Below, piece after piece: positions 36,384 through 45,030 of a DNA stretch of 64,000 nt. A program made the translations under genes and the position numbers. Source of the DNA: CAWDCV01 sp963728125 (lineage in GTDB: Bacteria; Actinomycetota; Actinomycetes; CAWDCV01); the NCBI GenBank assembly GCA_963728125.1, contig CAVSIZ010000015.1, positions 124,001-188,000 of the forward strand, in the 5' to 3' direction. Every line of letters starts with the position of its first letter. Position 1 is the stretch's first letter. Under the pieces are notes generated by a model. It was not told where the DNA came from. It did no database searches and worked only from the letters and a program-made list of their open reading frames with translations.

Positions 36384-36934
36384 GGCTGTTCGTGGCGCTC
36401 TCGCCGTCGCCGGAAGCACGCCGCCACCTGGCCGACACCACCCGGTCGCTGCGGTCGCGGGACGACGCGCTGCGCTGGACCGAGCCGGACTCCTGGCACC
36501 TGACGCTCGGCTTTCTCGGGTCCGTCGACGAGAGCCTGCTTCCCGAACTGACCGAACGGTTGGAGCGCGCCGCTCGCCGACATCCAGTCCTTCACCTTGC
36601 CTTCGAGGGCGCAGGCACCTTCGGCAGTCGCCGGCGCGCCCGCGTGCTCTGGACCGGAGTGACCGGGGACCGCGAGCCGCTGCGTCGCCTGGCTTGGTCA
36701 GTGGGCGCCGCGGTGCGGCGCACGGGCATCGCCATCGAGGAGCGCGCATACCGTCCGCACCTCACCCTCGCCCGGGCACGTACGCCGACCGACGTCACCA
36801 CGGCCGTCCAGGCGCTCGACTCCTACGTGGGGCCGCCCTGGACCGTCGCCGAGATCTTCCTCATGCAGTCCCATCTCGGCCGGACGACGCGGTACGAGGT
36901 GATGCGTCGTTGGACGCTGTCAGACGCGCCCTAG
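36380..36934 (+). CDS. thpR: RNA 2',3'-cyclic phosphodiesterase (2H family)
   Basis: A 184-residue 2H phosphoesterase. The two HxTx motifs are HLTLGFLG near residues 39-46 and HLTLARARTP near 130-139, spaced as in ThpR/LigT proteins that open 2',3'-cyclic phosphates at RNA ends. The start is GTG overlapping the preceding stop. Both active-site histidines are present. The protein is soluble and cytoplasmic. The in vivo substrate of bacterial ThpR is not settled. Confidence 0.9.
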   Translation: MRLFVALSPSPEARRHLADTTRSLRSRDDALRWTEPDSWHLTLGFLGSVDESLLPELTERLERAARRHPVLHLAFEGAGTFGSRRRARVLWTGVTGDREPLRRLAWSVGAAVRRTGIAIEERAYRPHLTLARARTPTDVTTAVQALDSYVGPPWTVAEIFLMQSHLGRTTRYEVMRRWTLSDAP

Positions 36935-36944
36935 GGTCGACGCC

Positions 36945-37034
36945 GTGAACCCCCGGATTCGGCGGTGGCTGGTCCCGCTCATCCTGCTCGCGCTCGTCGC
37001 TCTCATCGTCGTGCTCGGAGCCTTGAGCGACTGA
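36945..37034 (+). CDS. 29-residue single-span membrane microprotein (predicted)
   Basis: GTG 36945 opens a frame of 29 codons encoding MNPRIRRWLVPLILLALVAL followed by IVVLGALSD and TGA. A basic N-terminus followed by an uninterrupted hydrophobic stretch predicts one membrane helix with the N-terminus inside. It starts 10 bases after thpR, and the coding-strand start has GGGTCGA upstream, a weak site. Short proteins of this design are common in actinobacteria but often unannotated. Expression is not shown by sequence; the prediction rests on the amphipathic pattern and the fit between two genes. Confidence 0.45.
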   Translation: MNPRIRRWLVPLILLALVALIVVLGALSD

Positions 37035-37047
37035 CTCCGCAGCGCTG

Positions 37048-38019
37048 CTACCAGGCGTAGGCCTCGGGGGCGGCGCCGCCGGGGCCGGGGCTGATCTCGT
37101 CGAGGCGCGCCAGTGCCTTGTCGTCCAGCGAGATGTCCAGTGCCCGCAGCTGCGAGTCGAGCTGCTCGATCGTGCGCGGCCCGATGATTGGCGCCGTCAC
37201 CGCTGGCTGATGCAGCAGCCACGCGATCCCGACATCTGCCGGCTGCTCGCCGAGCTCGTCGCAGAACGCTTCGTACGCCTCCACCATCGGGCGACGCTGC
37301 TCCAGCCCGTCTTTGGCGCGTCCGGACGTCGAACGGCCCAGCTCCTCCTTGCGCAGGATGCCCGCGAGCAACCCGCCGCCGAGTGGGCTCCACGGGATCA
37401 CGCCGAGCCCGTACGCCTGCGCGGCCGGCAGCACCTCGAGCTCGACGGTGCGCTCCATCAGGTTGTAGAGCGACTGCTCGCCCACCAAACCGAGGAAGTG
37501 CCGTGCGCGGGCGGCCTCCTGTGCCTGCACGAGTTGCCAGCCCGCGAAGTTCGACGCCCCGACGTAGAGGATCTTGCCCTGCAGCCGCAGGACCTCCATC
37601 GCCTCCCAGATCTCCTCCCACGGCGTTGCCCGGTCAACGTGATGCATCTGGTACAGGTCGATGTAGTCCGTATTCATGCGTTGCAGTGACGCGTCGCAGG
37701 CGCGCCTGATGTTCAGCGCGGACAGCTTTCCGTCGTTCGGCCAGTCACCCATGTCGCCGTAGAGCTTGGTCGCGAGCACCGTCCTTTCCCGCCGGCCGCC
37801 GCCCTGCGCGAACCAGCGCCCCAGGATCTGCTCGGTCACCCCCTCGCCCTTGCGCCAGCCGTACACGTTGGCGGTGTCGAAGAAGTTGATTCCGTGTTCG
37901 TGCGCGCGGTCCATGATCGCGAAGGAGTCGTCCTGCGACGTCTCGGGGCCGAAGTTCATCGTGCCGAGACAAAGCCGACTGACCTGCAGTCCCGTACGTC
38001 CGAGATGGGTGTAGTCCAC
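37048..38019 (-). CDS. Aldo/keto reductase
   Basis: NADPH-dependent oxidoreductase with the TIM-barrel AKR fold, 323 residues. FFDTANVYGWRKGEGVTEQI near residues 46-65 holds the catalytic Asp and Tyr, VLATKL near 84 the catalytic Lys, YQMHHVDRATP near 120 the His, and GVIPWSPLGGGLL near 213 plus VTAPIIGPRTIEQL near 274 the cofactor site. This is the YghZ/Tas-like group of broad-specificity reductases. GTG 38019 (VDYTHLGRTGLQVSRL) is chosen because similarity begins there; an upstream frame to 38127 would add unmatched residues. It is divergent from the beta-propeller gene. Confidence 0.9.
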   Translation of the reverse strand: MDYTHLGRTGLQVSRLCLGTMNFGPETSQDDSFAIMDRAHEHGINFFDTANVYGWRKGEGVTEQILGRWFAQGGGRRERTVLATKLYGDMGDWPNDGKLSALNIRRACDASLQRMNTDYIDLYQMHHVDRATPWEEIWEAMEVLRLQGKILYVGASNFAGWQLVQAQEAARARHFLGLVGEQSLYNLMERTVELEVLPAAQAYGLGVIPWSPLGGGLLAGILRKEELGRSTSGRAKDGLEQRRPMVEAYEAFCDELGEQPADVGIAWLLHQPAVTAPIIGPRTIEQLDSQLRALDISLDDKALARLDEISPGPGGAAPEAYAW

Positions 38020-38102
38020 GACGTCACTCTCGCACCGTTTCGTCCACAATCGGGAGGGTCGTTCTCCGAGCGCGAACACAAAGATCACGTACGGTTGGAC
38101 GT

Positions 38103-39182
38103 GTGAGGCGCTGGGCCGCAGCGGCACTGATCGGCGGCATCGCCCTGGGCGCTGCTGGCTGGGCGCCTGCCGCTGTCGCGTCGCCGCCTGGCGGCTCGGG
38201 GGAGCTGTTCGTCATTGCCGATCCACGGATCACCGAGGCCAGCGGCCTCGCATTGAGCGGCCGACATCAGGGCGTCCTGTGGATGAACAACGACAGCGGA
38301 GCGCCTCAGCTGTTCGGCGTCGGGTTCGACGGCGGTGTGGTCGCCGTCGCCACGCTCGAGGGCGCCGAGAACGTCGACTGGGAGGCGGTGGCCCGCGGTC
38401 CCAACAACACACTGTGGGTCGGCGACATCGGCGACAACGACGTTCTCCGCGAGGAGATCGTGGTCTACCGCATCGACGAGCCTGACCTCGGGGACACGAG
38501 CGTCGCCCCCACAAGATTCGTGTTGCGCTATCCCGATGGCCTGCCACACGACGCCGAGGCGCTGCTCGTCAACCCGGTGACCGGTCGACTGTGGATCGCC
38601 ACGAAGGAGATCTTCGGCGGCGGGCTGTACGAGGCTCCGGAGCAGCTGTCTACCGAGGGAGTCAACGAGCTGGTCCGCATTCGTGACGTGCCTGCCGTCG
38701 TCACCGACGGCACCTGGTCCGCCGACGGCCAGCTGTTCGTGCTGCGCGATTACGGCCGCGCCTGGATCTACGACCCAGCCGGTAACGCGCTCGGAGCCGT
38801 GGAACTGCCGGGCCAGGACCAGGGGCAGAACCAGGGCGAGTCGGTCACGTTCGGCCCCAGCGGGGTGGTGCTGCTCTCCGGCACGGAACAGGCCAACAGC
38901 ACCATCTGGGAGATCCCGCTCGCCGGCGCCGGCCCTCCGACGGGAGCTGACGGCGGAGGTGGATCGGGCGCTACGGGAGCGGTCGGCACATCAGGCGGTA
39001 CATCGGGCGACACCGACACCGACCCGGATACCGCGGCGGCCGGCGACCAGGGCGGGATCATCACCAACACGAACGACCCGGACGCGGACGACGACGGTGG
39101 AGTGAGCCCGACCCTGATCGCTATCCTCGCGGCGATCGTTATCGCGTTCCTCATCGGTCGACGCCGCGGGCGCAAGACCTAG
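38103..39182 (+). CDS. Surface-anchored beta-propeller-like protein
   Basis: A 359-residue exported protein. Signal peptide MRRWAAAALIGGIALGAAGW with a cleavage site near ASP at 28. Residues 32-280 form repeated strands (VLWMNNDSGAPQLFGVGFDG, TLWVGDIGDN, RLWIATKEI) like a propeller. Then a Gly/Thr/Asp-rich low-complexity stalk (about 285-325) and a C-terminal helix LIAILAAIVIAFLIG followed by RRRGRKT, a membrane anchor. GTG 38103 start. The enzymatic activity, if any, is unknown; some relatives are called esterase-like. It ends 4 bases before the convergent pobA stop. Confidence 0.75.
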   Translation: MRRWAAAALIGGIALGAAGWAPAAVASPPGGSGELFVIADPRITEASGLALSGRHQGVLWMNNDSGAPQLFGVGFDGGVVAVATLEGAENVDWEAVARGPNNTLWVGDIGDNDVLREEIVVYRIDEPDLGDTSVAPTRFVLRYPDGLPHDAEALLVNPVTGRLWIATKEIFGGGLYEAPEQLSTEGVNELVRIRDVPAVVTDGTWSADGQLFVLRDYGRAWIYDPAGNALGAVELPGQDQGQNQGESVTFGPSGVVLLSGTEQANSTIWEIPLAGAGPPTGADGGGGSGATGAVGTSGGTSGDTDTDPDTAAAGDQGGIITNTNDPDADDDGGVSPTLIAILAAIVIAFLIGRRRGRKT

Positions 39183-39185
39183 GGT

Positions 39186-40367
39186 TCAATCCCGGCTTGC
39201 GCCGACATAACTGTCCGCGAAGCTCTTCGCGGCACTGTCCATCCGTGCCAATCGATGCAGCCGTGCCCGGCGCAGGCGCCGCTCGTACGCCGTATTGCTG
39301 TCGAGCTCGTGCAGGAGATCCGTCATCACCGCGGAGAACTCCTGGCCCAGCCACGCCCGACGACCGGCAACCACCGCATACGAGTCCAGCAGCTCGCGAC
39401 TGCCTGCGTCGTACCAGCAGGCCATCGCGTCGGCGAGCAACGCGGCATCGGCGACAGCGAGATTGAGCCCCTTCGCGGCGCTTGGCGGCACGATGTGTGC
39501 CGCGTCGCCGACGAGGAACAGCCGCCGATAGGACATCGGCTCGCACATGAAGGAGCGCATCGTGACAACCGTGGATTCGATGATGGGTCCGCGGACGAGC
39601 CGATCGCCGGGATCGAGCAGCCGCGCATCCAGCTCGGCCCAGATCTGGTCCTCGGTGAGGCTGTCCCGAGTCGTGCCGGGGCGGACTTGGAGGTAGAGCC
39701 GGCTGATGGCGGGAGATCGCATGCTGTGTAAGGCGAAGCCCGAGGACTGCACGGAGTAGATGAGCTCGTCGCTGGACGGCGGAGATTCGGCCAGAATGCC
39801 GAACCACGCAATCGGATAGGCGTAGTCGTACTGTGTCGCGATTCCCGCCGGAATGCTGCGTCGAGAGATCCCGTGAAACCCATCGCAGCCGACCACGAAA
39901 TCGCAGCTGATCTCGAGATCGGAATCGTTCACGCAGGCGCGGACTCGAGCAGTTTCCTTGCCGACCGAGATATCGACCTGAGGAACGTCGAAGACGACGC
40001 CCTCCGGCGCTTCGGCGTCATGCACCGCAAGCAGATCCTGGACGACCGCCTGTTGCCCGTACATGTAAGTGCGTCGACCGGACAGTTCGGTGAAGGGGAA
40101 CCGGAATTCGTCGTCGTCGACTCGCAGTCGGAAGCCAGTGTGCACAAGTGCTTGCCGGTCGAGCCGGTCGGCAACGCCGGCATTCCTCAGGATGGCAACG
40201 CTGCCTTCTTCGAGCAGCCCGGCGCGGATCCGACTTTCGACGTACTCCCTGGTCTGTCGTTCAAGGACAATCGAGGAAATGCCGCGCAGGTGGAGCAGAT
40301 GGGACAGCAGAAGTCCCGAGGGACCCGCTCCGATGATGCAGACGCTGCGCTGTAGTACCGCCGTCAC
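39186..40367 (-). CDS. pobA: 4-hydroxybenzoate 3-monooxygenase
   Basis: FAD-dependent hydroxylase that converts 4-hydroxybenzoate to protocatechuate, 393 residues as in the Pseudomonas enzyme. Landmarks: FAD site CIIGAGPSGLLLSHLLH near residues 10-26, ESRIRAGLLEEG near 45-56 (a PHBH signature), the DG motif FVVGCDGFHG near 157-166, and FLVGDAAHIVPPSAAKGLNL near 283-302. It lies downstream of an unknown 141-residue gene and an MFS carrier on the same strand, with a gap of 33 bases. No protocatechuate cleavage genes are in the window. A related 3-hydroxybenzoate enzyme is a minor alternative. Confidence 0.9.
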   Translation of the reverse strand: MTAVLQRSVCIIGAGPSGLLLSHLLHLRGISSIVLERQTREYVESRIRAGLLEEGSVAILRNAGVADRLDRQALVHTGFRLRVDDDEFRFPFTELSGRRTYMYGQQAVVQDLLAVHDAEAPEGVVFDVPQVDISVGKETARVRACVNDSDLEISCDFVVGCDGFHGISRRSIPAGIATQYDYAYPIAWFGILAESPPSSDELIYSVQSSGFALHSMRSPAISRLYLQVRPGTTRDSLTEDQIWAELDARLLDPGDRLVRGPIIESTVVTMRSFMCEPMSYRRLFLVGDAAHIVPPSAAKGLNLAVADAALLADAMACWYDAGSRELLDSYAVVAGRRAWLGQEFSAVMTDLLHELDSNTAYERRLRRARLHRLARMDSAAKSFADSYVGASRD

Positions 40368-40400
40368 CCCTCACCCCCGCGCTCAATCGACGGTGAGGAA

Positions 40401-40826
40401 CTACCGGACGACCAGGCGAATGAGATGGCCGTGGCTGGAGAATTCGCCGTCGTCGTCCAGCATGCCGGTTACGCAGTCGTATGTCCTGGAATCCACCGTT
40501 CGCACGTTGAATGCACCCTCGGCGATGACCGAAAGCAGTCGCACGGCGTCACGCCCGACGTCGGTACTGTCCGGGTGAGCATGGCCAAGCTCGATGACGT
40601 ACACGCCGTCGGCCTGCAACCGCTCGTCGAGCAACGTCCACGGCGAGCCATCCTGCGCACAGGCGCGCTCGAGGTGAGGAAGCAGGTGTGCGTCGGGATC
40701 CTCGGTCACCCATCCCGGACGACGCATCGCCTCGAGGAGACGCTCCACATCAGCAACCATGGCTGACGCATCTGCGATGCCGTTGTACCTGCGATCGGTA
40801 TCCCAGCGCGGCCGAAGACTCGTCAT
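40401..40826 (-). CDS. Unknown protein between MFS carrier and pobA
   Basis: I do not recognise this 141-residue protein. It starts MTSLRPRWDTDRRYNGIAD, has a helical middle (MVADVERLLEAMRRPGWV) and a mixed strand/helix C-terminal half ending SSHGHLIRLVVR. Two His (LLPHLER and HAHPD) and a Cys (CAQDG) are scattered, with no known motif. There is no signal peptide or membrane segment, and it is moderately acidic. ATG 40826 overlaps the MFS stop by 4 bases (ATGA), and pobA follows 33 bases on, so it is cotranscribed with both. A role in aromatic-acid use is inferred from position only. Confidence 0.7.
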   Translation of the reverse strand: MTSLRPRWDTDRRYNGIADASAMVADVERLLEAMRRPGWVTEDPDAHLLPHLERACAQDGSPWTLLDERLQADGVYVIELGHAHPDSTDVGRDAVRLLSVIAEGAFNVRTVDSRTYDCVTGMLDDDGEFSSHGHLIRLVVR

Positions 40827-41962
40827 CGTGCCCCCTCCGTTGGTACGGGCGTCACTGTACGTGCAAGCCGGACGAACAGGGCTGCCAGCGCGAGGAGGAC
40901 CGGCACCAGCAAAAAGGCACTGTGCACTCCCACGAGATCGGCCAGCGCGCCGAGCACGAAGGGGCCACCGCCGATCGCGAGGCCGGCGGCAATGCCGCTC
41001 CGGGCCGTGGCACGGTCGGGAAGGCCCTCGGACGCGGCAATCGCCAGCGCGACACCGAGGGGAAACTGCAGCGAGATGCCCAAGCCTGCGATGAACAGTC
41101 CGACGAGCGCCGGTATTGCCTCGGTACTCATCCAGAAGACCGCGAACCCGGCGACCGCAACCGCGATGGAACCGAGCAGCAGCCGGTCGATGCGAATTCG
41201 CAGTGCGAGCTGACCGCCGGCGAGGCGTCCGACGAGCATGCCGGCGACGATCAAGGTCACGCCCGCTGCCGCAGCTCCAGGGCCGAGGCCGACGCGGGAA
41301 CGCAGCAGGTCGGAGGCCCAGAACGTGCAGCAGAATTCGACAGCGATGCAGACCGCGAGGACTCCCCACGCCCACCAGTAGCGACCCGGGAGTCGCCGGT
41401 TCGATGCATCGTCCTCGCGAGCACGAGGGGCTGGAGTTCGTACCCGACCGAACACCACTGCGACCGCCGCGCACAGGACCACGGTCACGAGCAGCCCGGG
41501 GCGCCAGCCGAATCCAGCGGCGACCGAGGCACCGATGATCAGCGGCGCGGTCAATCCAAGCCCCGCGGACAGCGCATTGGCCTGACTGATCGCCGCTGGG
41601 CCAGCCGCGCCCTGGTGATCGGTCAGGATCGCCGAGGACCCATTCACGATGAAGGAGCCACCGATGCCGAGTATCAGCGCACCGGTCAACGTGAGGGCGA
41701 GGAGCGGCGTCCCGGTGTAAACGATGAGACCTGCGCAGAGGAGGCCGAGCCCGACCCACATGACGACGCCGCGGCCGAGCAGCCGGACAACGGTCGCGCC
41801 GAACAGCCCGACGAGAATTGCCCCCAGCGCGAATACCGTTCCGTGCAGCCCAGACAACGCGCGGCTCACGCCCTGGTCGTCCCGGAGCAGCCCGATCGAC
41901 GGGCCGAAGCCGTAGACGAAGTAGCCGTAGCTGGCCAGCTGGCAGTAGGCGAGCAGCGTCAC
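40823..41962 (-). CDS. MFS carrier, possibly for an aromatic acid
   Basis: A 379-residue 12-span transporter. VYGFGPSIGLLRDDQGVSRA near residues 17-36 and the pattern of Gly-rich helices (LILGIGGSFIVNG, LGLTAPLIIGASVAAGFGW) match MFS_1 carriers. GTG 41962 is the first plausible in-frame start; the segment upstream of it is in frame with no better start, so the first helix may be slightly short. The stop overlaps the next ATG. With pobA two genes on, import of hydroxybenzoate or a precursor is a reasonable inference, not shown by motif. Confidence 0.8.
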   Translation of the reverse strand: MTLLAYCQLASYGYFVYGFGPSIGLLRDDQGVSRALSGLHGTVFALGAILVGLFGATVVRLLGRGVVMWVGLGLLCAGLIVYTGTPLLALTLTGALILGIGGSFIVNGSSAILTDHQGAAGPAAISQANALSAGLGLTAPLIIGASVAAGFGWRPGLLVTVVLCAAVAVVFGRVRTPAPRAREDDASNRRLPGRYWWAWGVLAVCIAVEFCCTFWASDLLRSRVGLGPGAAAAGVTLIVAGMLVGRLAGGQLALRIRIDRLLLGSIAVAVAGFAVFWMSTEAIPALVGLFIAGLGISLQFPLGVALAIAASEGLPDRATARSGIAAGLAIGGGPFVLGALADLVGVHSAFLLVPVLLALAALFVRLARTVTPVPTEGAR

Positions 41963-42012
41963 TCGGTCCAGGACAATGCCTCGGACCGGTGCAGCGTCGG
42001 GAGACGTGCCGA

Positions 42013-43140
42013 TCAGCTGAGCCGCTCGACCACGTAGTCGATGCAGCCGGTCAGTGCTTCGATGTCCTCGGGCTCGATCGCGGGGAACATCGCGATCCGC
42101 AGCTGGTTACGGCCGAGCCTGCGGTACGACTCGGTGTCGACGATGCCGTTCGCGCGAAGGATGGCGGCGACGGCAGCAGCGTCGACGCTGTCGTCGAGAT
42201 CGATGGTGCCGACCACGGCGGAACGCTGATCTGGGTCCAGGACGAATGGCGAGGCGTACGGCACTTTGTCGGCCCAGGTGTACAGCCGCGAGGACGAATC
42301 CGCCGTACGGGCCGTTGACCAGGCAAGCCCGCCCTGATCGTTCAGCCAGTCCAGCTGGTCGACGAGGAGGAACAGCGTGGCCACTGACGGTGTGTTGTAG
42401 GTCTGATTCTTGCGCGAGTTGTCGATCGCGGTGGGCAGGTCGAAGAACGTGGGGATGTAGCGCCCCGACGCGGCAATCTCGTCGACGCGCTGCAACGCCG
42501 CTGGGGACATCGCGGCGAGCCAGAGCCCGCCATCGGACGCGAAGCACTTCTGCGGGGCGAAGTAGTAGACGTCGAACTGACGCGGGTCGACAGGAAGCCC
42601 GCCGGCCGCCGACGTGGCGTCGACGAGGACGAGCGCATCGTCGTCGGCGTTCGGCACGCGACGGATGGGCATGGCGACGCCCGTCGACGTCTCGTTGTGG
42701 GTGTAGGCGTAGGCGTCCACGCCGTCCTCGGCGACGGGGAGGGGGTGCGTCCCAGGGGTCGCCTCGATTACCGACGGCGTCGCCAACCACGGCGCGGCCG
42801 CTGTCACAGCGGCGAACTTGGAGGAGAACTCTCCAAAGGACAGGTGCTGCGAGCGGTAGCGCACGAGCCCGTGCGCGGCGATGTCCCAGAACGCCGTGGT
42901 TCCACCATTGCCGAGCACGACCTCGTAGCCATCCGGGAGCTCGAACAGCGCGGCGATGCCGTTGCGTACGCGATGAACCAGCGACTTCACCGGCGCCTGC
43001 CGATGGGAGGTGCCGAGGTAGCGATCCCCACTCGCGGCGAGTGCGGCAAGCGCCGCCGGACGCACCTTCGATGGCCCGGACCCGAATCGTCCGTCGAACG
43101 GCTTCAGGTCGTGCGGAATGACGATGGGTGCCTCGGTCAC
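42013..43140 (-). CDS. serC: Phosphoserine aminotransferase
   Basis: PLP enzyme of serine (and pyridoxine) biosynthesis, 375 residues, matching the mycobacterial-type SerC. GSGPSKVRPAAL near residues 20-31 opens the family, the PLP-binding lysine lies in YYFAPQKCFASDGG near 193-206, and HNETSTGVAMPIRR near 147-160 and DATSAAGGLPVDP near 173-185 form the cofactor pocket. GTG 43140 start. It is followed on the same strand by the MFS gene 50 bases later and preceded by citrate synthase 36 bases upstream. Together with pdxH nearby it links to vitamin B6 metabolism. Confidence 0.93.
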   Translation of the reverse strand: MTEAPIVIPHDLKPFDGRFGSGPSKVRPAALAALAASGDRYLGTSHRQAPVKSLVHRVRNGIAALFELPDGYEVVLGNGGTTAFWDIAAHGLVRYRSQHLSFGEFSSKFAAVTAAAPWLATPSVIEATPGTHPLPVAEDGVDAYAYTHNETSTGVAMPIRRVPNADDDALVLVDATSAAGGLPVDPRQFDVYYFAPQKCFASDGGLWLAAMSPAALQRVDEIAASGRYIPTFFDLPTAIDNSRKNQTYNTPSVATLFLLVDQLDWLNDQGGLAWSTARTADSSSRLYTWADKVPYASPFVLDPDQRSAVVGTIDLDDSVDAAAVAAILRANGIVDTESYRRLGRNQLRIAMFPAIEPEDIEALTGCIDYVVERLS

Positions 43141-43176
43141 TGCCTCATTGTCGCAACGCGTGCCAAGTGTCCTTCG

Positions 43177-44283
43177 CTAGTCGAGAGGGTGGACCCGGTC
43201 CCAGCCGGGGACGTCGTGCGGCTTACGTGGCCCTGGGCCGACGTACCGCGCTGACGGCCGGATGAGGCGGCCGGCGCGCTTCTGCTCGAGGATGTGCGCG
43301 CTCCACCCGGCGGTGCGCGCGCAGGTGAACATCGACGTGAACATGTGCGCCGGAACCTCGGCGAAGTCGAGTACCACCGCCGACCAGAACTCCACGTTCG
43401 TCGATAGCACCCGGTCCGGTTTGCGCGCGCGCAGCTCCTCGATGGCCGCCTTCTCCAGCTGTTCTGCAACCTCGTACCGGGCCGAGCCCAGCTCACGCGC
43501 CGTACGTCGGAGCACTCGAGCGCGCGGGTCCTCGGCGCGGTAGATGCGGTGGCCGAAGCCCATGAGGCGATCGCCGCGGTCGAGGGCGCGCTTCACCCAG
43601 GCGGAGGCGTTCCCTTCGCGCTCGACGTCGTCCAGCATGGACAGGACACGGGCGGGAGCCCCCCCGTGCAGGGGACCCGACAGCGCCCCGATCGCAGACG
43701 ACAGGCACGCCGCTACATCCGCGCCGGTCGACGCGACGATGCGCGCTGTGAAGGTCGACGCGTTCAGGCCGTGCTCCGCAGCCGAGGTGAAGTACGCGTC
43801 CACGGCCTTGACGTGTGCCGGGTCGGGCTCGCCGCGCCACCGGATCATGAAGCGCTCGACAATGGTCGAGGCCTTATCGATTTCGCTCTGCGGCACCATC
43901 GGCAGGCCGAGGCCTCGTGCCGACTGGGCGACGAAGGACAGCGACATCACCGACGCCCGTGCCAGGTCCTCGCGGGCTTGCTGCTCGTCGATGTCGAGCA
44001 GCTGGCGGAACCCCCAGGATGGCGCGAGCATCGCGGTCGCGCTCTGCACGTCGACACGGATGTCACCGGAGTGGACCGGAATGGGGAATGGTTCCGCGGG
44101 TGGCAGTCCTGGCGCGAACTCGCCGTCGACGAGTAGACCCCACACGTTGCCGAACGACACCTTGCCGACGAGATCCTCGATGTCGACGCCGCGGTAGCGC
44201 AGCGCGCCCCCGTCACGGTCCGGCTCGGCGATCTCTGTCTCGAACGCGATGACGCCCTCGAGACCCGGCTTGAAGTCGGACAC
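43177..44283 (-). CDS. Citrate synthase (type 2)
   Basis: Condenses acetyl-CoA and oxaloacetate. It is 368 residues, the short bacterial citrate-synthase-2 form. The catalytic histidines lie in GPLHGGAPARVL near 203-214 and MGFGHRIYRAEDPRA near 240-254 (the GHR block), and the catalytic Asp region in FTSMFTCARTAGWSAHILEQ near 312-331. ATG 44283 start. It is divergent from pdxH with a 93-base gap that contains TTAACAAT (a possible -10 for this strand). Methylcitrate synthase is an alternative by fold; no other propionate genes are present. Confidence 0.9.
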   Translation of the reverse strand: MSDFKPGLEGVIAFETEIAEPDRDGGALRYRGVDIEDLVGKVSFGNVWGLLVDGEFAPGLPPAEPFPIPVHSGDIRVDVQSATAMLAPSWGFRQLLDIDEQQAREDLARASVMSLSFVAQSARGLGLPMVPQSEIDKASTIVERFMIRWRGEPDPAHVKAVDAYFTSAAEHGLNASTFTARIVASTGADVAACLSSAIGALSGPLHGGAPARVLSMLDDVEREGNASAWVKRALDRGDRLMGFGHRIYRAEDPRARVLRRTARELGSARYEVAEQLEKAAIEELRARKPDRVLSTNVEFWSAVVLDFAEVPAHMFTSMFTCARTAGWSAHILEQKRAGRLIRPSARYVGPGPRKPHDVPGWDRVHPLD

Positions 44284-44376
44284 GCTGCCACTCCCGTCGT
44301 CGCCGCTGTCGGCTCACGGCGGCCTCATTGTTAACCACGCCACCTGAGGTTGTCGCGACTCGTGTTAGAACCGGAC

Positions 44377-45030
44377 ATGCAACCAACCGACCTGGCGAAC
44401 CTGCGTCGCAGCTACCGGCAGTCGACGCTCTCGGAGGCTGATCTCGCGCCTGACCCGGTATCGCAGTTCGTCGTCTGGTTCGCCGAGGTACGCGATGCGG
44501 GCATCGTCGAGCCCAACGCGCTCGTCCTCGGCACGGCGGGCAGCGACGCACGGCCGACCGCCAGGACCGTCCTGCTCAAGGACGTGGACGAGCGCGGCTT
44601 CACCATCTATACCAACTACTCATCGCGCAAGGGTCACGACATCGCGGCGAACCCCTGGGTCAGCATGCTGTTCCCCTGGCATGCGGTCGAGCGACAGGTC
44701 ATCGTCACCGGTCGGGCGGAGTGGGTCTCGCGCGCGGAGAGCGCGGCGTACTTCGCGTCGCGTCCGTACGGCTCCCGGATCGGAGCGCTCGCCAGCCCAC
44801 AATCGTCGGTGATCGGGTCACGGACGGAGCTCGAGGAGCGGTACGCGGCGCTGGCGCAGCGCTACCCCGAGGGCACTGACGTGCCGCTGCCCGACGACTG
44901 GGGTGGCTTGTTGATCGTCCCCGACGCGATGGAGTTCTGGCAGGGCCGGCCGAACCGGCTCCACGACCGGCTGCGCTACGTCCGCGATCTCCCGGACGGT
45001 CCGTGGATCGTGCAGCGGTTGGCCCCGTAG
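44377..45030 (+). CDS. pdxH: Pyridoxamine 5'-phosphate oxidase
   Basis: FMN enzyme giving pyridoxal phosphate, 217 residues from ATG 44377. LANLRRSYRQSTLSEADL opens the family, then ARTVLLKDVDERGFTIYTNY (FMN binding), HAVERQVIVTGRAEWVS, ASPQSSVIGSRTELEERYA, and the C-terminal EFWQGRPNRLHDRLRYVRD (PNPOx dimer region) are all present. In-frame TTG 44350 and GTG 44362 would give longer forms; ATG is preferred because the homology begins there. It is divergent from citrate synthase. PLP made here serves SerC nearby. Confidence 0.95.
   Translation: MQPTDLANLRRSYRQSTLSEADLAPDPVSQFVVWFAEVRDAGIVEPNALVLGTAGSDARPTARTVLLKDVDERGFTIYTNYSSRKGHDIAANPWVSMLFPWHAVERQVIVTGRAEWVSRAESAAYFASRPYGSRIGALASPQSSVIGSRTELEERYAALAQRYPEGTDVPLPDDWGGLLIVPDAMEFWQGRPNRLHDRLRYVRDLPDGPWIVQRLAP

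Noticed and set aside
39180..39200. A tRNA T-loop-like GGTTCAATCCC
   Set aside because: It lies at the ends of two genes and there is no acceptor stem or anticodon arm.
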